Source of the DNA: Cyathus striatus
Lineage: Eukaryota; Basidiomycota; Agaricomycetes; Agaricales; Nidulariaceae
Direction: 5' to 3'
NCBI GenBank assembly: GCA_025738555.1
Contig: JAOVFP010000003.1
Location: 5,580,001-5,644,000 of the forward strand
DNA length: 64,000 nucleotides
Position numbers and translations under genes: made by a program. The notes beneath the pieces are model-generated. The model saw only the letters and a program-made list of their open reading frames with translations, was not told where the DNA came from and did no database searches. Positions 50,800-62,820 of the stretch are shown here, in pieces (positions within the stretch are counted from its first letter, which is position 1; each line of letters begins with the position of its first letter).

Positions 50800-51640
50800 C
50801 TAACAACCCACCAACCCCACCAACGATTGCGTTGACAATTGGGGGAGGGGATGAGAGATAAGGAGAGCGATGGCACACAGGCACTGGGGGGGGGGAGAAC
50901 AGAGAGAGGAGGGCAATGGCCAATGGCCACAAACCCACCAACGATTGCGTCGACAGGGTGAAGGGACGAAGAGAGGAGAGCGACAGCCACAAACCCACCA
51001 ATGATTGCGTTGACAGGGCGATCGGACGGAGAGACGAGTGTGACGGCATACTGACCCCACCAATGATGATTGCATTGACAGGGGGAGGAGACAGAGAGAG
51101 AGGGGGCGGAGAGAAGAGTGCGACAGCCACAAACCCACCAACGATTGCGTTGATAAGGAGAGGGGACGGAGAGAGAAGGGTGATGGCCACAAACCTACCA
51201 ACGATTGCATCGGCAGGAGGAGGGGACGGAGGGAGGAGGGTGATGGCCACAAACCCACCAACGGTCGTGTTCACAGGGTGAGGGGATGGAAAGAGGAGGG
51301 CGACGGCGTATCGGCTCCATCAACGATTACCGACCCCACCGACGATTGCGTTGATCATGCGAGGGAACGGAGAGAGGAGGGCGACGAGGGCAACAGTATA
51401 CCGACCCTACCAACGATCGCGTTGACGACAGGGGGGTGTTAACCGGGTGAGGGGGCGGAGAGAGGAGGGAGATGAGGTCGACGGTACACCGTCCCCACCA
51501 GCGATGGCCATAACCCCACCAATGATTGCGTAGACGACTGAGGGGGGGGAGGATCCTCAGGGAAGTGATCGAGGGAGGAGGAGGGCGACGGCATGCAGTC
51601 CCCCACTAATGATTGCGTTGACTGAGGGAGGCGATGGAGT
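50800..51640 (+). repeat. Degenerate minisatellite, units of about 60-65 bp
   Basis: At least a dozen units of the form CACAAACCCACCAACGATTG then CGTTGACAGGG then GAGGGGACGGAGAGAGGAGG then GCGATGGC, with length variation (50809, 50928, 50990, 51055, 51132, 51198, 51252, 51320 and on). Purines are strongly skewed to one strand. Long open frames on either strand are by-products of the repeat. Confidence 0.85.
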
Positions 51641-52397
51641 GAGGAAGAGCGCGCGGGAAGACAAAGGGCGATGGCACACAGACCCCACGGGCCACCAGGG
51701 ATTGCGTCCATTGTCATCAGGGGGGACGGTCGAAGAAAGGAGGAGTCACAGAACCTGGAGCATAAGAACTGGGGTAGACAAGGTCGGAAGACTCAGTACT
51801 CATGGCCCACGAAAGTGCACAATAGAACCCGATGAAAGCAGATGAACACAAAGCGCAGACCGAGAGAGAGGCAAGAAAGAAGAAAATCAAGAGAGAGAAA
51901 GGCGAGACACCCATGAAGCAAAGTTACTTTTCACCCGAGACTCAGAGAGTACCTTGCAAGCAAGGTGACTCTGGAGCGGTATGAGTTAGGATTGTACCTT
52001 TGAGAATCACGTTGGCATTAGGACGAAGGCGCCTTCCTTCAACTTTCAAATACCTCCAGGATTTGGGTTTCTCGTAGAGCGGGTATGGGGATCTAAAATG
52101 ATAACATCCTGGTCGTGTTCAGACTGTCATTCACAAACTCCTACAAAATAAAAGTAAAACCCAATATAACAGAAAAATAGCATTAACTCATTCATGTAAT
52201 TGTGATAGACAGGTAGAAATAGATAATATCTTAGCATCAAGTGTGATAAATGAGAATCATGGTGGAAGTGGAGGCTGTGGGCGTTGCAGTCCAAGTAGAT
52301 ACGACCTACTGGCTTCATCAGTTGAGGGAAGGGACACGACAAAGATAAAAACTGACGAAAGTCGAATATGGAGAATCCTTCCTATCCACTCAACCTC
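51641..52397. other. Intergenic, no gene seen
   Basis: Between the minisatellite and the mL44 3' end. No conserved motif is found; it probably contains the mL44 3' UTR near 52250-52397. Confidence 0.4.
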
Positions 52398-53595
52398 CTA
52401 TGCAATTTCCCCCTCGACCATCTTCGTCTTCTCCATTTCCTTCTGAATCAATTCCCTCTTCTTCTCCCTACTTAATAATCGTACGTTCGGCCCACCCATC
52501 CTTGCACAAACATTTCTTGCGTCCTCGTGGAACTCAGAGGGAAGACCTGGAGAGTTTCGACCGCCTTCGAGGAGGAGGTGAGGAAGCATGCGTGTGTGGA
52601 AGAGCTTGTGTGCTGTGGAAGCACCCTTTATAGAATAGAAGTTAGAACTCCGGCAGGAAAGAGGATGAGGGAGAGAAAGAGAGACACAACAAGAGAAAGA
52701 GGAAACACTCACATATTGCCAATAAACCCCTCCGAGCACTGCACTCACCGCCTCCCCCTGTACCTTCCACAGCCCCGCCCCAACCAGTTCCTTTTTCTTT
52801 CCTTGCATGCCCTTAGGCACAGCCGGACTCCATTTTATTACCTGCCCCAGGCCCCAGTTGCTCCCAATGTGCTGTCCCAGAACGGGAGAAGATATGGTTT
52901 GTGCGATTATATGTTCCAAATCATGGCCACGGTGGAGGGAGGGAGAAGAGTTGAGGAAGAGAAGGAGGTAGGTTTCGAGGGTGCGTCTACCTATTATTGT
53001 GAGTGAGTGTTAGAACGTTGTAAGAGGCACGAGAACGGGAAGAGGAGGTGAAAAATAGTTAAGAGGAAGAAGAGAAAGACTGAAAGAGGAGGAAACCTAC
53101 CAACAAAGCTCAACTGGCCATTATGTCCCTCCCTCGCCTCCGGATGTGACGAGTGCGTAAGCACACGATGCGCCAGTTCCTCCGAGAATTCTAGTGGGGA
53201 GAACACCTGATTAAGATGCCATGCCATTGCACCAGCTGAACGCGAAGTTGTTCTTTGAAAGGTGGTAGATTCTGGTTGAAGGTCGGATTCGAAGTGAGTT
53301 TCAACTTCAGTAGATGCGTCGAAAGACGATGATGGCGCTGAGGCCGAGTGCTGTACAGGTCGCGCCTTTAGTTGAGCCTGCGCTTGCATATGTCTTTTTG
53401 TAGCTACATCAATAATGAAAGATCACGAATGAGATCGTTCCTCCCCCTCCGTATTGATGAAAACGTACCGGGTATACGCCTCACCAGCTTCCCAGCGGTA
53501 TCTAGTGAACGCAGACAACGCGCAGCGTGTGACATGGTGTAAAGAGAGCGACGAGGAAGGTGAGCAGGGAAGATAGGGCGGGCAGGAATGGGCAA
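52398..53595 (-). CDS. MRPL3: Mitochondrial large ribosomal subunit protein mL44 (MRPL3)
   Basis: An RNase III-fold protein of the mitoribosome large subunit, without known catalysis. The start at 53595 gives a basic presequence (MPIPARPIFPAHLPRRSLYT) fit for import into mitochondria; MSHAARC at 53535 is an alternative start. Introns are about 53403-53467 (RRIP to ATKRHMQ), about 52996-53100 (FVG to RRTLETYLLLFL) and about 52640-52712 (GGVYWQ to GASTAHKLFH). Family landmarks are LAHRVLTHSSHPEAREGHNG, LGQHIGSNWGLGQVIKWSP, GLWKVQGEAVSAVLGGVY and LFHTRMLPHLL. The C-terminus is charged (EKKRELIQKEMEKTKMVEGE). Divergent from the acyl-CoA dehydrogenase gene. Confidence 0.85.
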
Positions 53596-53681
53596 GGAAT
53601 AGGTGCTTCGTTCGTCGTCGTGTGCGGTCCCCGCTACAGAACGGAAAGTAGCAACTTGGAAAAAATATTAGGTGCGCAAAT

Positions 53682-53687
53682 CACGTG
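53682..53687. promoter_or_regulatory. CACGTG site upstream of mL44
   Basis: TCACGTGA about 90 bp upstream of the mL44 start codon, between it and the acyl-CoA dehydrogenase gene. GTGCGCGTGAACGTGT follows. Confidence 0.4.
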
Positions 53688-53838
53688 AGTCGTGCGCGTG
53701 AACGTGTAGATCGTGGGAATCTTGTAGACCGGGTACCGGTCTACAACTTCTAAGTTCCGGTTCCCCAATTACAGCTGAAACACAGGCAAGGCAGGGTCCT
53801 CCTCCGATTAGTCCTCCCCTCCCACTTTACTCTCATTA

Positions 53839-54267
53839 CTGGATGACTTCCCGTAAGGATCTGACGTAGTCTGACGACGCCAGATTTTCAAACTCCGGTT
53901 TATACTTCGCTGATGCCAGACCGTAAGGTAGCTGTCCATCGGCTTCAGATGGATTCAGAAGAGCAATAGACTGTGATAGAGTAGGCGAGACCAGGAGGGA
54001 GAGGAAGGGAAGCGGACAAAATGGAGATATCGGTTGAGATGAGCCATGTGGAAATGTCACATAGGCGAGTAAACATACCTTTTGGGGACATCTGGAGGCG
54101 TTTCGAAAGCTTTCGCAAGTCTGGCAGAGGGGGGGGGGGGCCTCGCCAGATGTTCATGTCTGGCGCAGTCTGACGGTACTCAAGAATTTGAAATTCTGCT
54201 CGGCACCTCGGCACGTCAACATCTGGCGGCGTCAGACTGCGCCAGATCCTTACGGGAAGTCATCCAC
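53839..54267. mobile_element. TA-flanked MITE, family C, in a promoter
   Basis: 429 bp with about 46 bp terminal inverted repeats, TGGATGACTTCCCGTAAGGA then TCTGRCGYAGTCTGACG then NCGCCAGAT, only a few mismatches apart. TA lies at 53837-53838 and 54268-54269. The interior has several more TCTGGC/GCCAGA copies and a G12 run near 54130. The right end lies directly before the start codon at 54272. Confidence 0.85.
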
Positions 54268-54271
54268 TATC

Positions 54272-55865
54272 ATGTTCAAGAACATTTCTCGTGCTGCAAA
54301 ACCTCTTCGCGCTCGCTCGCTCCTATCTGCCAGGTAGCGTCTCCTATCTCACTCGCCGACGTCGTGTTCTTATATATATTACCCCACATAGAGCTTTCTC
54401 TGCATCACAATACCTTCGTTCAGAGAATGGCATTCCGACTTCTCTTGATACGTTCACTGAAGAAGAGAACATGCTCCGGGAAGCTGGTGGGTACCATCAC
54501 GTTGCTACAGAAGTCAAGGTCATAAACTTAACCATCCTTTCCTGTCCTCTAGTAAAGCGCTTCGCGACTGACGTCGTTGGACCCAAGGTCCGAGAAATGG
54601 ACGAAAACGAGAACATGGATCCAGCTGTAATAAGGAGTCTCTTTGAACAAGGTGTAAGTCTCTCAGAAGGATTTCTTCCGCTCTGGTTATGTCTGACAAT
54701 GTACTAGCTAATGGGCATTGAAACTAGTGCTGACCATGGGGGCGCCGAATCTTCTTTCACCTCTGCTATCATTGCTATAGAAGAGCTTGCTAAGATTGAT
54801 CCTTCTGTATCCGTTCTTTGCGATGTGCATAATACACTCGTGAATACTGTCCTCCGCAAGTACGGAAATAAGGAACAACAAGATAAATGGCTTCCCCAGC
54901 TGTCTGAATCTAAGGTAGCCTAGAAGCGTTGTTTCATGAGGTGTTACTAATGCAACCGTGTTAGCTCGGTTCCTTCTGTCTTTCAGAATCTTCGTCAGGA
55001 TCCGACGCTTTTGCTCTTCAGACACGCGCAAAGAAAGATGGCGACAACTGGATCATTAATGGTTCCAAAATGTGGATTACCAATTCCTATGAGGCCGAAA
55101 TATTCCTTATCTTTGCAAATGTATGGTGTTTCACATTCTATTATAAACGTGTTGCTTACACGTTAACAATTTGTCTACAAGATTGATCCTAGTAAAGGCT
55201 ATAAGGGAATCACATGTTTCCTCGCTACGAAGGATATGGGTATCGAGATAGCAAAGAAGGAACAGAAGCTCGGCATCCGTGCTTCTTCCACATGTACATT
55301 GAACTTTGACGACCTAAAGGTGCCCGCCGAAAACATCATTGGCGGTGAGGGAAAAGGCTACAAGATTGCCATCGAAATTCTCAACGAAGGTCGTATTGGT
55401 ATTGCTGCCCAAATGTTAGGTCTTGCCCAAGGTGTCTTTGATAAAACAGTTCCCTATACTTTTCAGCGTAAACAATTTGGTCAACCAATTGGCACATTTC
55501 AGGGAATACAATTCCAGATGGCTGAGGCAGCTATTCAGATTGAAGCTGCTCGCCTGTTGACCTACAATGCGGCCCGCCGAAAGGAGCAGAGCCTTTCTTT
55601 CACTAAGGAAGCTGCCATGGCCAAGTACTGGAGTAGTGTCATTGCTCAAAAGGTTTCTGGTTCAGCCATTGAGTGGGCTGGTGGAGTCGGTTTTACTCGT
55701 GAAACTGGCATAGAAAAGTACTGGAGAGATTCCAAGATTGTAAGCTTCAATTCTGTTTTGATTAATAACATTTCTGATATTCTTATTTAGGGTGCTATCT
55801 ATGAGGGAACATCAAATATTCAGCTACAGACTATCGCTAAGTTTATCCAGAAGGAGCACTCATGA
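54272..55865 (+). CDS. Short/branched-chain acyl-CoA dehydrogenase, mitochondrial
   Basis: An FAD enzyme that oxidises short or 2-methyl-branched acyl-CoAs in the mitochondrial matrix, passing electrons to ETF. The start [20 protein letters not shown] is a good mitochondrial presequence, spliced (about 54333-54390) to [12 protein letters not shown]. Domains in order: N-terminal helices ([30 protein letters not shown]), FAD-binding middle part ([32 protein letters not shown]) and C-terminal helical domain ([40 protein letters not shown]). The catalytic glutamate lies in [11 protein letters not shown] near the end. Introns are about 50-60 bp. The closest match in type is ACADSB. A MITE ends 4 bp before the ATG. 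Confidence 0.9.
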
Positions 55866-56199
55866 GTCGTATATGTATATACGCATAGGATAATTTTGCA
55901 TACCTCATTATATACTTTTCACCAGCATACCCGCCACTGTTGCGCCACTGCATATGTAGGATACTGAGCTTAATATAGCATCATGAATTTTAAAGAAAGT
56001 CTCCGCGATATATTCACAATTGTACTCGAATTGAGCAGGTGCCAACAAGCTAATTATTATTCAGTTAAGATGTGGGTTAAATGCTATCTACATTACAGAT
56101 ACACTACGTACAGCCTATACTGTTGGTTAAAGTCTGGTAGTACTAAGATTTTGGATGCGTTGCAAAAAAATATTGAAGTGTTAGATTAGCAAAGGTATA
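55866..56199. other. 3' intergenic region between convergent genes
   Basis: 334 bp between the acyl-CoA dehydrogenase and HEM25. No gene is supported; an open frame at 55983-56189 has no family features. It should hold both 3' ends. Confidence 0.45.
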
Positions 56200-57672
56200 T
56201 CATACTGCCCTTTCCCGGTGTTTCTTCACAAACATCAAGATACCTTCATACACTGCCCATCCAATTGCAGAACTTAGAATCTTGCGGCTCATACGCAGCG
56301 AAGTACCATCGAAGTAGCCTGCAATACCGCGATGCTATTTCTCGGTAAGCAATTCGTTCTTGGCGAGACCAAAAAAAGACAAACTCACCTTCCAGATTGT
56401 TACAACCGTCCTGGCGAAACCATGATATCGGTCCTCGGAACGCACTTGCATTTTAGTCTGTTCACGTTAATGGGTAGTAGATATCCCGGGTACGCAATAC
56501 AAATCAAGGAAATATACCTTGATAACGTCAAATGGATGTGTGGCCATGGTAGCAATAGCGCCGGCGGATGCAGCTGCGCAGCCATGAATGATAGTCGAAT
56601 GCATCTGCGATGAATGCGGAAAGATATATGCTAGTTAAAGAATGGGAGAAAGGCATAAAGAACATGGCGTATGAGCAAAGAGAATACGGAAGAACAATAA
56701 AAACAACAGGGACGTACATGTTTCACGTTTTATGCCCTCATAGAAGACGATGAAAAGACCAGCGTAGGGAGCATCGCGTAGAGAAGATGGGAGGAAACCA
56801 CGAAGTAACTCTGATGGGCCCTGTCGGGTGATAGATACAAGAGCACCAAAAAGATTTTCATAGGTATACATGTTGCTCTGCGACATTGTCATGAAAAGCA
56901 CCGAAAGCAGACATCGAACATCAAAGAAGGTCGTAGAAAATGTGAGTAAATAAGAAGAGAGTGAAAAGAGCTTACACACCTCATAACGAGATTTCAAAAC
57001 AGAAAAGGGGTTCAAGAGGAATCCTACACAGACCCGCGTAGTTGCACCTGCTAGAAGGTTCCCTTCGCTGGTGAGAGTTGGGAGAACGGAGCCATTGTGA
57101 TTTTTAGATGGTCGACGAATGGCTGAGAAATAAGGAGAAGTTGCCATGACAGTGCGGAGCTGCGTTAGACTCGTCATGTAGAGAGCTACGCCTGGAACAT
57201 TCCTGGATTGAAAAATAATGGCCAGTCAGTGCTGCAGGGAAGCGGAGCCTAGAAATTATAAGACAGAAGACAGACCTAACCAGCGAAGGAGCAGTTCCTC
57301 TCCATAAACCCGAAATACCATTCTCTTGGATGACTTCACGAGCGGTAGAGAAAATTATAGACGAACGATGCCTGTAAGGTTGCGAATGTGAAGTAACAAA
57401 GCTTGAATACAATGGCATGACTTACCTAGGCGTTATCACTCCATCGCCTTGTTGCATCCTCGTTTTCAAGAGGTCGACTAACGATGGAAGTCATGAACAC
57501 TTCCGAAAGAAAGCAGGACGAGTGACGGGGAGAGAATTGATTCTCACAAGGTTGGAGACAGACGGTGGTCGCGAAACCGGACAGCGCGCCTGATTTAATA
57601 ACATAGAGTCCAGCTTGAATAATAGGAGATATTTAGAGTACCTGAGAGCAGCTGGTGCCCAACATGGCTCAT
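56200..57672 (-). CDS. HEM25: Mitochondrial glycine carrier (SLC25A38/Hem25)
   Basis: An inner-membrane carrier that brings glycine into mitochondria for haem synthesis. The start at 57672 gives MSHVGHQLLS, spliced to GALSGFATTVCLQPFDLLKT then RMQQGDGVITPR, the first carrier signature (Px[DE]xxK). Then HRSSIIFSTAREVIQENGIS, GLWRGTAPSLVR, NVPGVALYMTSLTQLR, GNLLAGATTRVCVGFLLNPF then SVLKSRYE (second signature), LLRGFLPSSLRDAPYAGLFI, GAIATMATHPFDVIK (third signature) and the end VYEGILMFVKKHRERAV. The PGVALYxxSLxQLR and NPFSVLKxRYE forms are typical of Hem25. Several introns, including short first exons. Convergent with the acyl-CoA dehydrogenase gene and divergent from eIF5B. Confidence 0.88.
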
Positions 57673-58136
57673 ATGATAAATAGGGTAGTGGAACTCGGTT
57701 CTTCAGTAGGGCTAAAGCCTCGGAGGAGCAAATAATGGCACTGTGCCGATCCTTAGTAGAATTATTGCAGGAGAGACAGGATGAACGCACAAGAATGTGA
57801 GAGGTCGTGCCTAAGGTCGTGTGTATAACTCTTTGCAGAGAGTAAGAAAAGGCTGAAGCTACGTACCTAAGTACAGTACTTAGTCGTCGCAGGCAACAGG
57901 CTTAGTTACAAGCCGAGGGAATTAGTTCATGTCGCGAATTTGGATATTATTTCCCATAATCACGTGAACCAATATTGGCGTGCCGGGTCAGAGATGATCA
58001 TCCGCTACCGGAATTTGTGCAACGGATTCAAGTCACAGTGACTCCCTTCCACGCAAACCCTTGCCCTCCACTCTTTACTCGTCCACTTTCATAAACACCT
58101 ATACCCTGCTTGCTATCCTTGATCAAGGACTTACTC
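57673..58136. promoter_or_regulatory. Divergent promoter of HEM25 and eIF5B
   Basis: 464 bp between two outward start codons. It holds CACGTG at 57961-57966 directly followed by AACCAATATTGG, which contains a CCAAT box and its inverted copy. The two together suggest bHLH and HAP-complex sites about 170 bp from the eIF5B start. Confidence 0.5.
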
Positions 58137-61100
58137 ATGGCTCCAAAAAATAAGGGAAAGAAAGGAAAGAAGGGCGGCGATGACTTCTGGTAAGCTTCTT
58201 GCTCATCAATCAACGCATTCCTCACCTTGATCACCAGGGATAACGCGGGCGAGGCTGTCGAGCCCAACAAGACTGCCCTAGAAGACTCTACGGCAGCGAA
58301 CGATGTCTCCACCAGCGAACCTCGCTCTGGGTTTTCAGCGTTTTCGTCGTTTGCTGCGGTCGAAGACACAGGCATAGCGGAGGCAGAAGAGGAGGAAGAC
58401 TTCGGCGGACTTATGGTATGCCTTTTCTCTTCATGTCCAACATATGCGCTCATCTTCGTCAATTAGTCTGCTATTAAGGCTTCTTCAAAGAAGGACAAGA
58501 AGGACAAGAAGAAAAAGAAGGGAAGTGACGATATTCTACCTGTCACTGAGGCTACGGAGGATGGCATAGAAGATATTCCATCAAAGACTCCAGTGCAAGT
58601 TACTGCCGATGACCTTGCAGACGAGGAATGGGGTCCCGTGAAAGAGAAAAAGAAGGACAAGGGCAAGAAAAAGGGCAAAACTGCGAAAGAGGACGATGGG
58701 CAAGAACAGACAACAAATGTTGGTCAGTATTGCCCCTTTTCTATCTTACGCAAATCTCATGAGTATGTAGAGCCGTCTGCCGAATCAGTTCCAGTTAATG
58801 AGAATGCCGAAGAGGATGGGAATGATGAAGGAGAGGGTGCCGTTAAAATCCTTTCCAAGAAGGAGAAGGAAAAACTAAAGAAGGAGAAGGAGAAGGTAAT
58901 ATTTTATTACTTTACACCGATATATAACTTGAGTAACATAAACTATTGCAGGCTAAAAAGAAGGCTCAAGCTGCTGCGAAGAAAACAGCTGAAGCAAGCG
59001 GTACTGCCACTCCCGCAGAATCAGCAATAACAGCAGAATCTCCTGCCCGTCCGGAGGCAAAAGGTGAAGATGAGGAGGCTGAAGAGGCTGCCGCTGGTGG
59101 TAAAGACTCAAAGAAGAAGAAGAAGAAGAAAGCTAAGAAGGACGAGGAGCCGGCTCCTGCACCTGCCGCTGCCTCTGGAGGTGCGAAAAAGAAAGGCGGC
59201 ATCAGCGCTCTGAGGGCGATGATGGAGGAGAAGAAGAGGCTCGAGGAGGAAGCCCGGCAGCGGGAAGAGGAAGAGCGTAGGAGAATCGAAGAGGAGGAGA
59301 GGAAAATTGAGGAAGAGGAGAAGAGGAAAGAGGAAGAGAAACAACGCAGGAAGGAGAAGGAGAGGGTGTGTAATATTCTAGCAAAAGCTATGCTGCAAGC
59401 TAATGTTACCTTTTTTTAAGGTCAAGCGCGAGCAAGCGAAGAAGGAAGGTCGCCTCCTCACTAAGAAACAGAAAGAAGAAAAACGGATGGCTGAAATCCG
59501 GAAACAAGCCCTCCTTGCTTCTGGTGTTGAAATCGAAGGCCTACAGGCCTCCTCAGCTGGTGCGCCTAAGAAGATCGTTTATGGAAACCGTAAAAAGAAG
59601 GGACCGACTGCCAAAGATGCTTCTCCCGCTCCCGAGTCGCGCCCCAGGTCTCCTGAAATAGTGGCTTCATCTACAGCAACAAAAGTCGACGAACCTCGGG
59701 AGGCTAAACCTACCACTACATCTGTTGAAGATGTGAAATCTGACTGGGATGTTAGTAGTGACGATGAGACAAAGGCTGAGCCCACTCCGCCAGCTGCCTT
59801 GAAGGATTCCTGGGATGACTCCAGCGATGATGACACTAGTCCTGCTGCAAATAAACCTGATTCATCAAACGAGCCCGCAGCCCCAAGCAAACCGGCACCG
59901 ACAACAAATGGTAAAGGTATGTTTATTTTAATGCCTTAAGGACATGTTGTGGTGCACTAAAGTTGCCACCTTGTGCAGATAAGTCAAAATCTACAAAAGT
60001 TTCCAAGGCCCAGCCTCCAGCCAAGACTCAAACTACTACTGCTAAGACTACTCCTGCGACCAAAGCTCCTCCCTCAAAGCAGAACGAACCATCTCCCGAA
60101 TCGGAGAGCTCGTCAGAATCCGAGTCCGAGTCCGATTCCGATTCCGATTCTGATTCTGATTCTGATTCCGACTCGTCCGATGAGTCTTCTTCCGATGAGG
60201 AAATGACAGCAGTTCAGAAACTTGCACTTCAGCGAAAACAGGAAGCTGCAGCTCGTCGTCAGAAAGCACACGAGGAAGCACTTGCTGCTCGCAGCAAGGA
60301 CAACCTCCGCAGTCCTATTTGCTGTATTTTGGGACACGTCGATACCGGAAAAACTAAACTTCTCGACAAGGTAAATAAGTTCTTCTCTCACTTTTCGGGA
60401 ACACCCTTAACATACTGGTGTAGATTCGTCAAACCAATGTACAAGAAGGCGAAGCTGGTGGTATCACACAACAAATTGGTGCAACATATTTCCCAGTAGA
60501 TGCCATCAAGACGAAGACACTAGTTCTGAACAAGGTACGCATACTCGATTTCTGTTCACTAAATTTTCTTAACTATGCTCTGCACAGGACGGGAAACAGG
60601 AATATAAGATCCCTGGTCTTTTGGTCATTGACACACCAGGGCACGAATCTTTTACCAATTTGCGCTCTCGTGGAAGTTCATTATGTAACATCGCTATCCT
60701 TGTCGTCGATATCATGCACGGATTGGAGGCGCAAACCCTGGAATCTCTGCGTCTTCTCCGTGACCGAAAGACGCCGTTTATTGTCGCTCTGAACAAGGTA
60801 CATTTCATTCTTACTAGATTACTTCTTGCCATAAATATTGACGAAACTAACGTAGATCGATCGTATTTATGGCTGGGAAGCTACCCCCGATGGTGCTTTC
60901 CAGGAATCATTTGCAAAACAATCGCGTCATGTTCAGCGCGAATTTGAAGATCGCGTCTCGAAGACGATCCTCGCTTTTGCTGAAGAAGGGTTGAATGCCT
61001 GCCTCTACTACGACAACAAGAACTTTGCTCGTAACGTCTCGCTGGTCCCTACGTCAGCTATCACAGGAGAAGGTGTTCCTGATATGATCATGCTCCTCGT

Positions 61101-62597
61101 GAATCTCACTCAGCAGCGCATGAGTGATCGTCTCATGTACTTGTCTGAACTCGAGTGTACGGTTCTTGAAGTCAAAGTTATCGAAGGTCTCGGAACAACT
61201 ATTGATGTAGTACTTTCAAATGGTATCCTCCGGGAAGGTGACAAAATAGTGGTATGCGGGCTGAATGGACCTATCGTTACCCAAATACGAGCACTTCTCA
61301 CTCCACAACCCCTCCGTGAACTCCGCATTAAGGTTTGTTGGTTTCCTCTTATCTATGGATTAATCTAATCTAATCCAATTTCTCCCCAAGTCTGCGTATG
61401 TTCATCACAAAGAAGTCAAAGCCGCTTTGGGTGTCAAGATTTCTGCACCGGATTTAGAGAAAGCTATTGCTGGCTCTCGCCTTCTTGTTTGTGGCCCAGA
61501 TGACGATGAGGACGATCTTAAAGATGAGGTCATGGAAGATCTGACGTCGCTTTTGAATAGTATCGACAAGTCAGGTCGCGGGGTTTGTGTACAGGCGTCA
61601 ACGCTTGGGTCTTTGGAAGCCCTACTCGACTTCTTGAAGGTCAGCAAGATTCCTGTTTCAGGTATTAACATTGGTCCGGTTCATAAGCGTGATGTTATGC
61701 GTGCTGGGACAATGCTAGAGAAAGCTAAAGAACTTGCTTGTATTCTTTGCTTTGATGTTCCTGTTGACAAAGATGCAGAGAGAATGGCTGAGGAGATGGG
61801 CATTCGTTTATTCAAAGGTTAGCCTTCACTGTATATTTAACAAACTTCCTTCTGAGCCTCTTTCTAGCCGACATCATCTACCATCTCTTTGACTCGTTTA
61901 AGGCTTACAATGAGGAGATCACAGAGGCAAAACGAAGAGATGCTGCTCCCCAGGCTGTATGGCCTTGTCGCCTCAAGATTATTGCCGCCTTTGCAAAGCG
62001 TGATCCTATCATCCTGGGTGTGGATATTCTCGATGGAACACTGCGAGTTGGAACCCCTCTAGCTGTCGTGAAAATTGATCCAGCCACCGGTAAAAAAGAG
62101 ATCATTGATCTAGGCAAAATGTCAGTCTTTTTTCTGGTCCAGACTTCTTGAGGGTACTGACATCACACTACAGCACATCGCTTGAAATTAACCACAAAAC
62201 TTACGATGTAAGATTTATGTAGCTCCTCACTTAACTAGCTTTTTAAACTGACGTTCCCACATAGATTGTCAAAAAGTCGCAAGCGGGTGGAGGTGTTGCA
62301 GTGAAGATTGAACATGCTGTTTACCAATCTGCGAAGATGTTTGGCAGGCACTTCGACGACAAGGATGAAATTCTTAGCCACATCACACGCCAAAGCATTG
62401 ACGTACTTAAGGTACCGTAGCCATGTCGGATTTAACTTTTACTTCGCTAATGTTGGTTCCACATGTAGACGAACTTCAAGGCTGACGTATCTAATGAGGA
62501 ATGGCTTCTCATCCGCGCACTTAAACCTGTAAGCAGGGAGTTTCAGATTTCTTGAAGTTATTCTAACATTTTCCTGTAGCGATTCGGTATTCCTTAG
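58137..62597 (+). CDS. FUN12: Translation initiation factor eIF5B
   Basis: A GTPase that joins ribosomal subunits at initiation (cytosol). The start [18 protein letters not shown] is typical of the family. The N-terminal third is disordered and alternates Lys- and Glu-rich runs (58480-60300), including a Ser-Asp/Glu repeat near 60100-60200. GTPase motifs: G1 [13 protein letters not shown] (60330), G3 DTPGHES (60631) and G4 NKID across an intron (60794-60856). Then follow domain II ([20 protein letters not shown]), domain III ([20 protein letters not shown]) and domain IV ([36 protein letters not shown]), ending RALKPRFGIP. About a dozen short introns, several joined by eye. The gene looks complete. 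Confidence 0.94.
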
Positions 62598-62820
62598 TTA
62601 CATTGGAATGATTTGCTGTACAATATTTGTATGTACATTTGGATGTCGGGGATGCATTTTAAATCTATTTCTCGCCTGGGGATATGCGGGCCGATGGCCG
62701 CTCCATCAGCGCTCAATATCGCTTACTAAGTCAAGTATTTATACGAGCAACTCGTAGTCTTGAAATGGATCCTTGTGACTTGCTTTATCTCTCTAATCTT
62801 CCCCTGCTTCACGCTAAGAT
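62598..62820. other. Intergenic spacer, eIF5B to transporter
   Basis: 223 bp between two genes on the same strand. No TATA box or repeat is clear. Confidence 0.4.

Noticed and set aside
50552..51274. A 240-residue minus-strand ORF with repeated SLVGLW/VGGFVAI blocks
   Set aside because: It is a reading of the 60-65 bp minisatellite; other frames and the other strand are open too, and no start context or family is seen.
55983..56189. 68-residue ORF between the acyl-CoA dehydrogenase and HEM25
   Set aside because: No family motif, and it lies in the shared 3' region of convergent genes.
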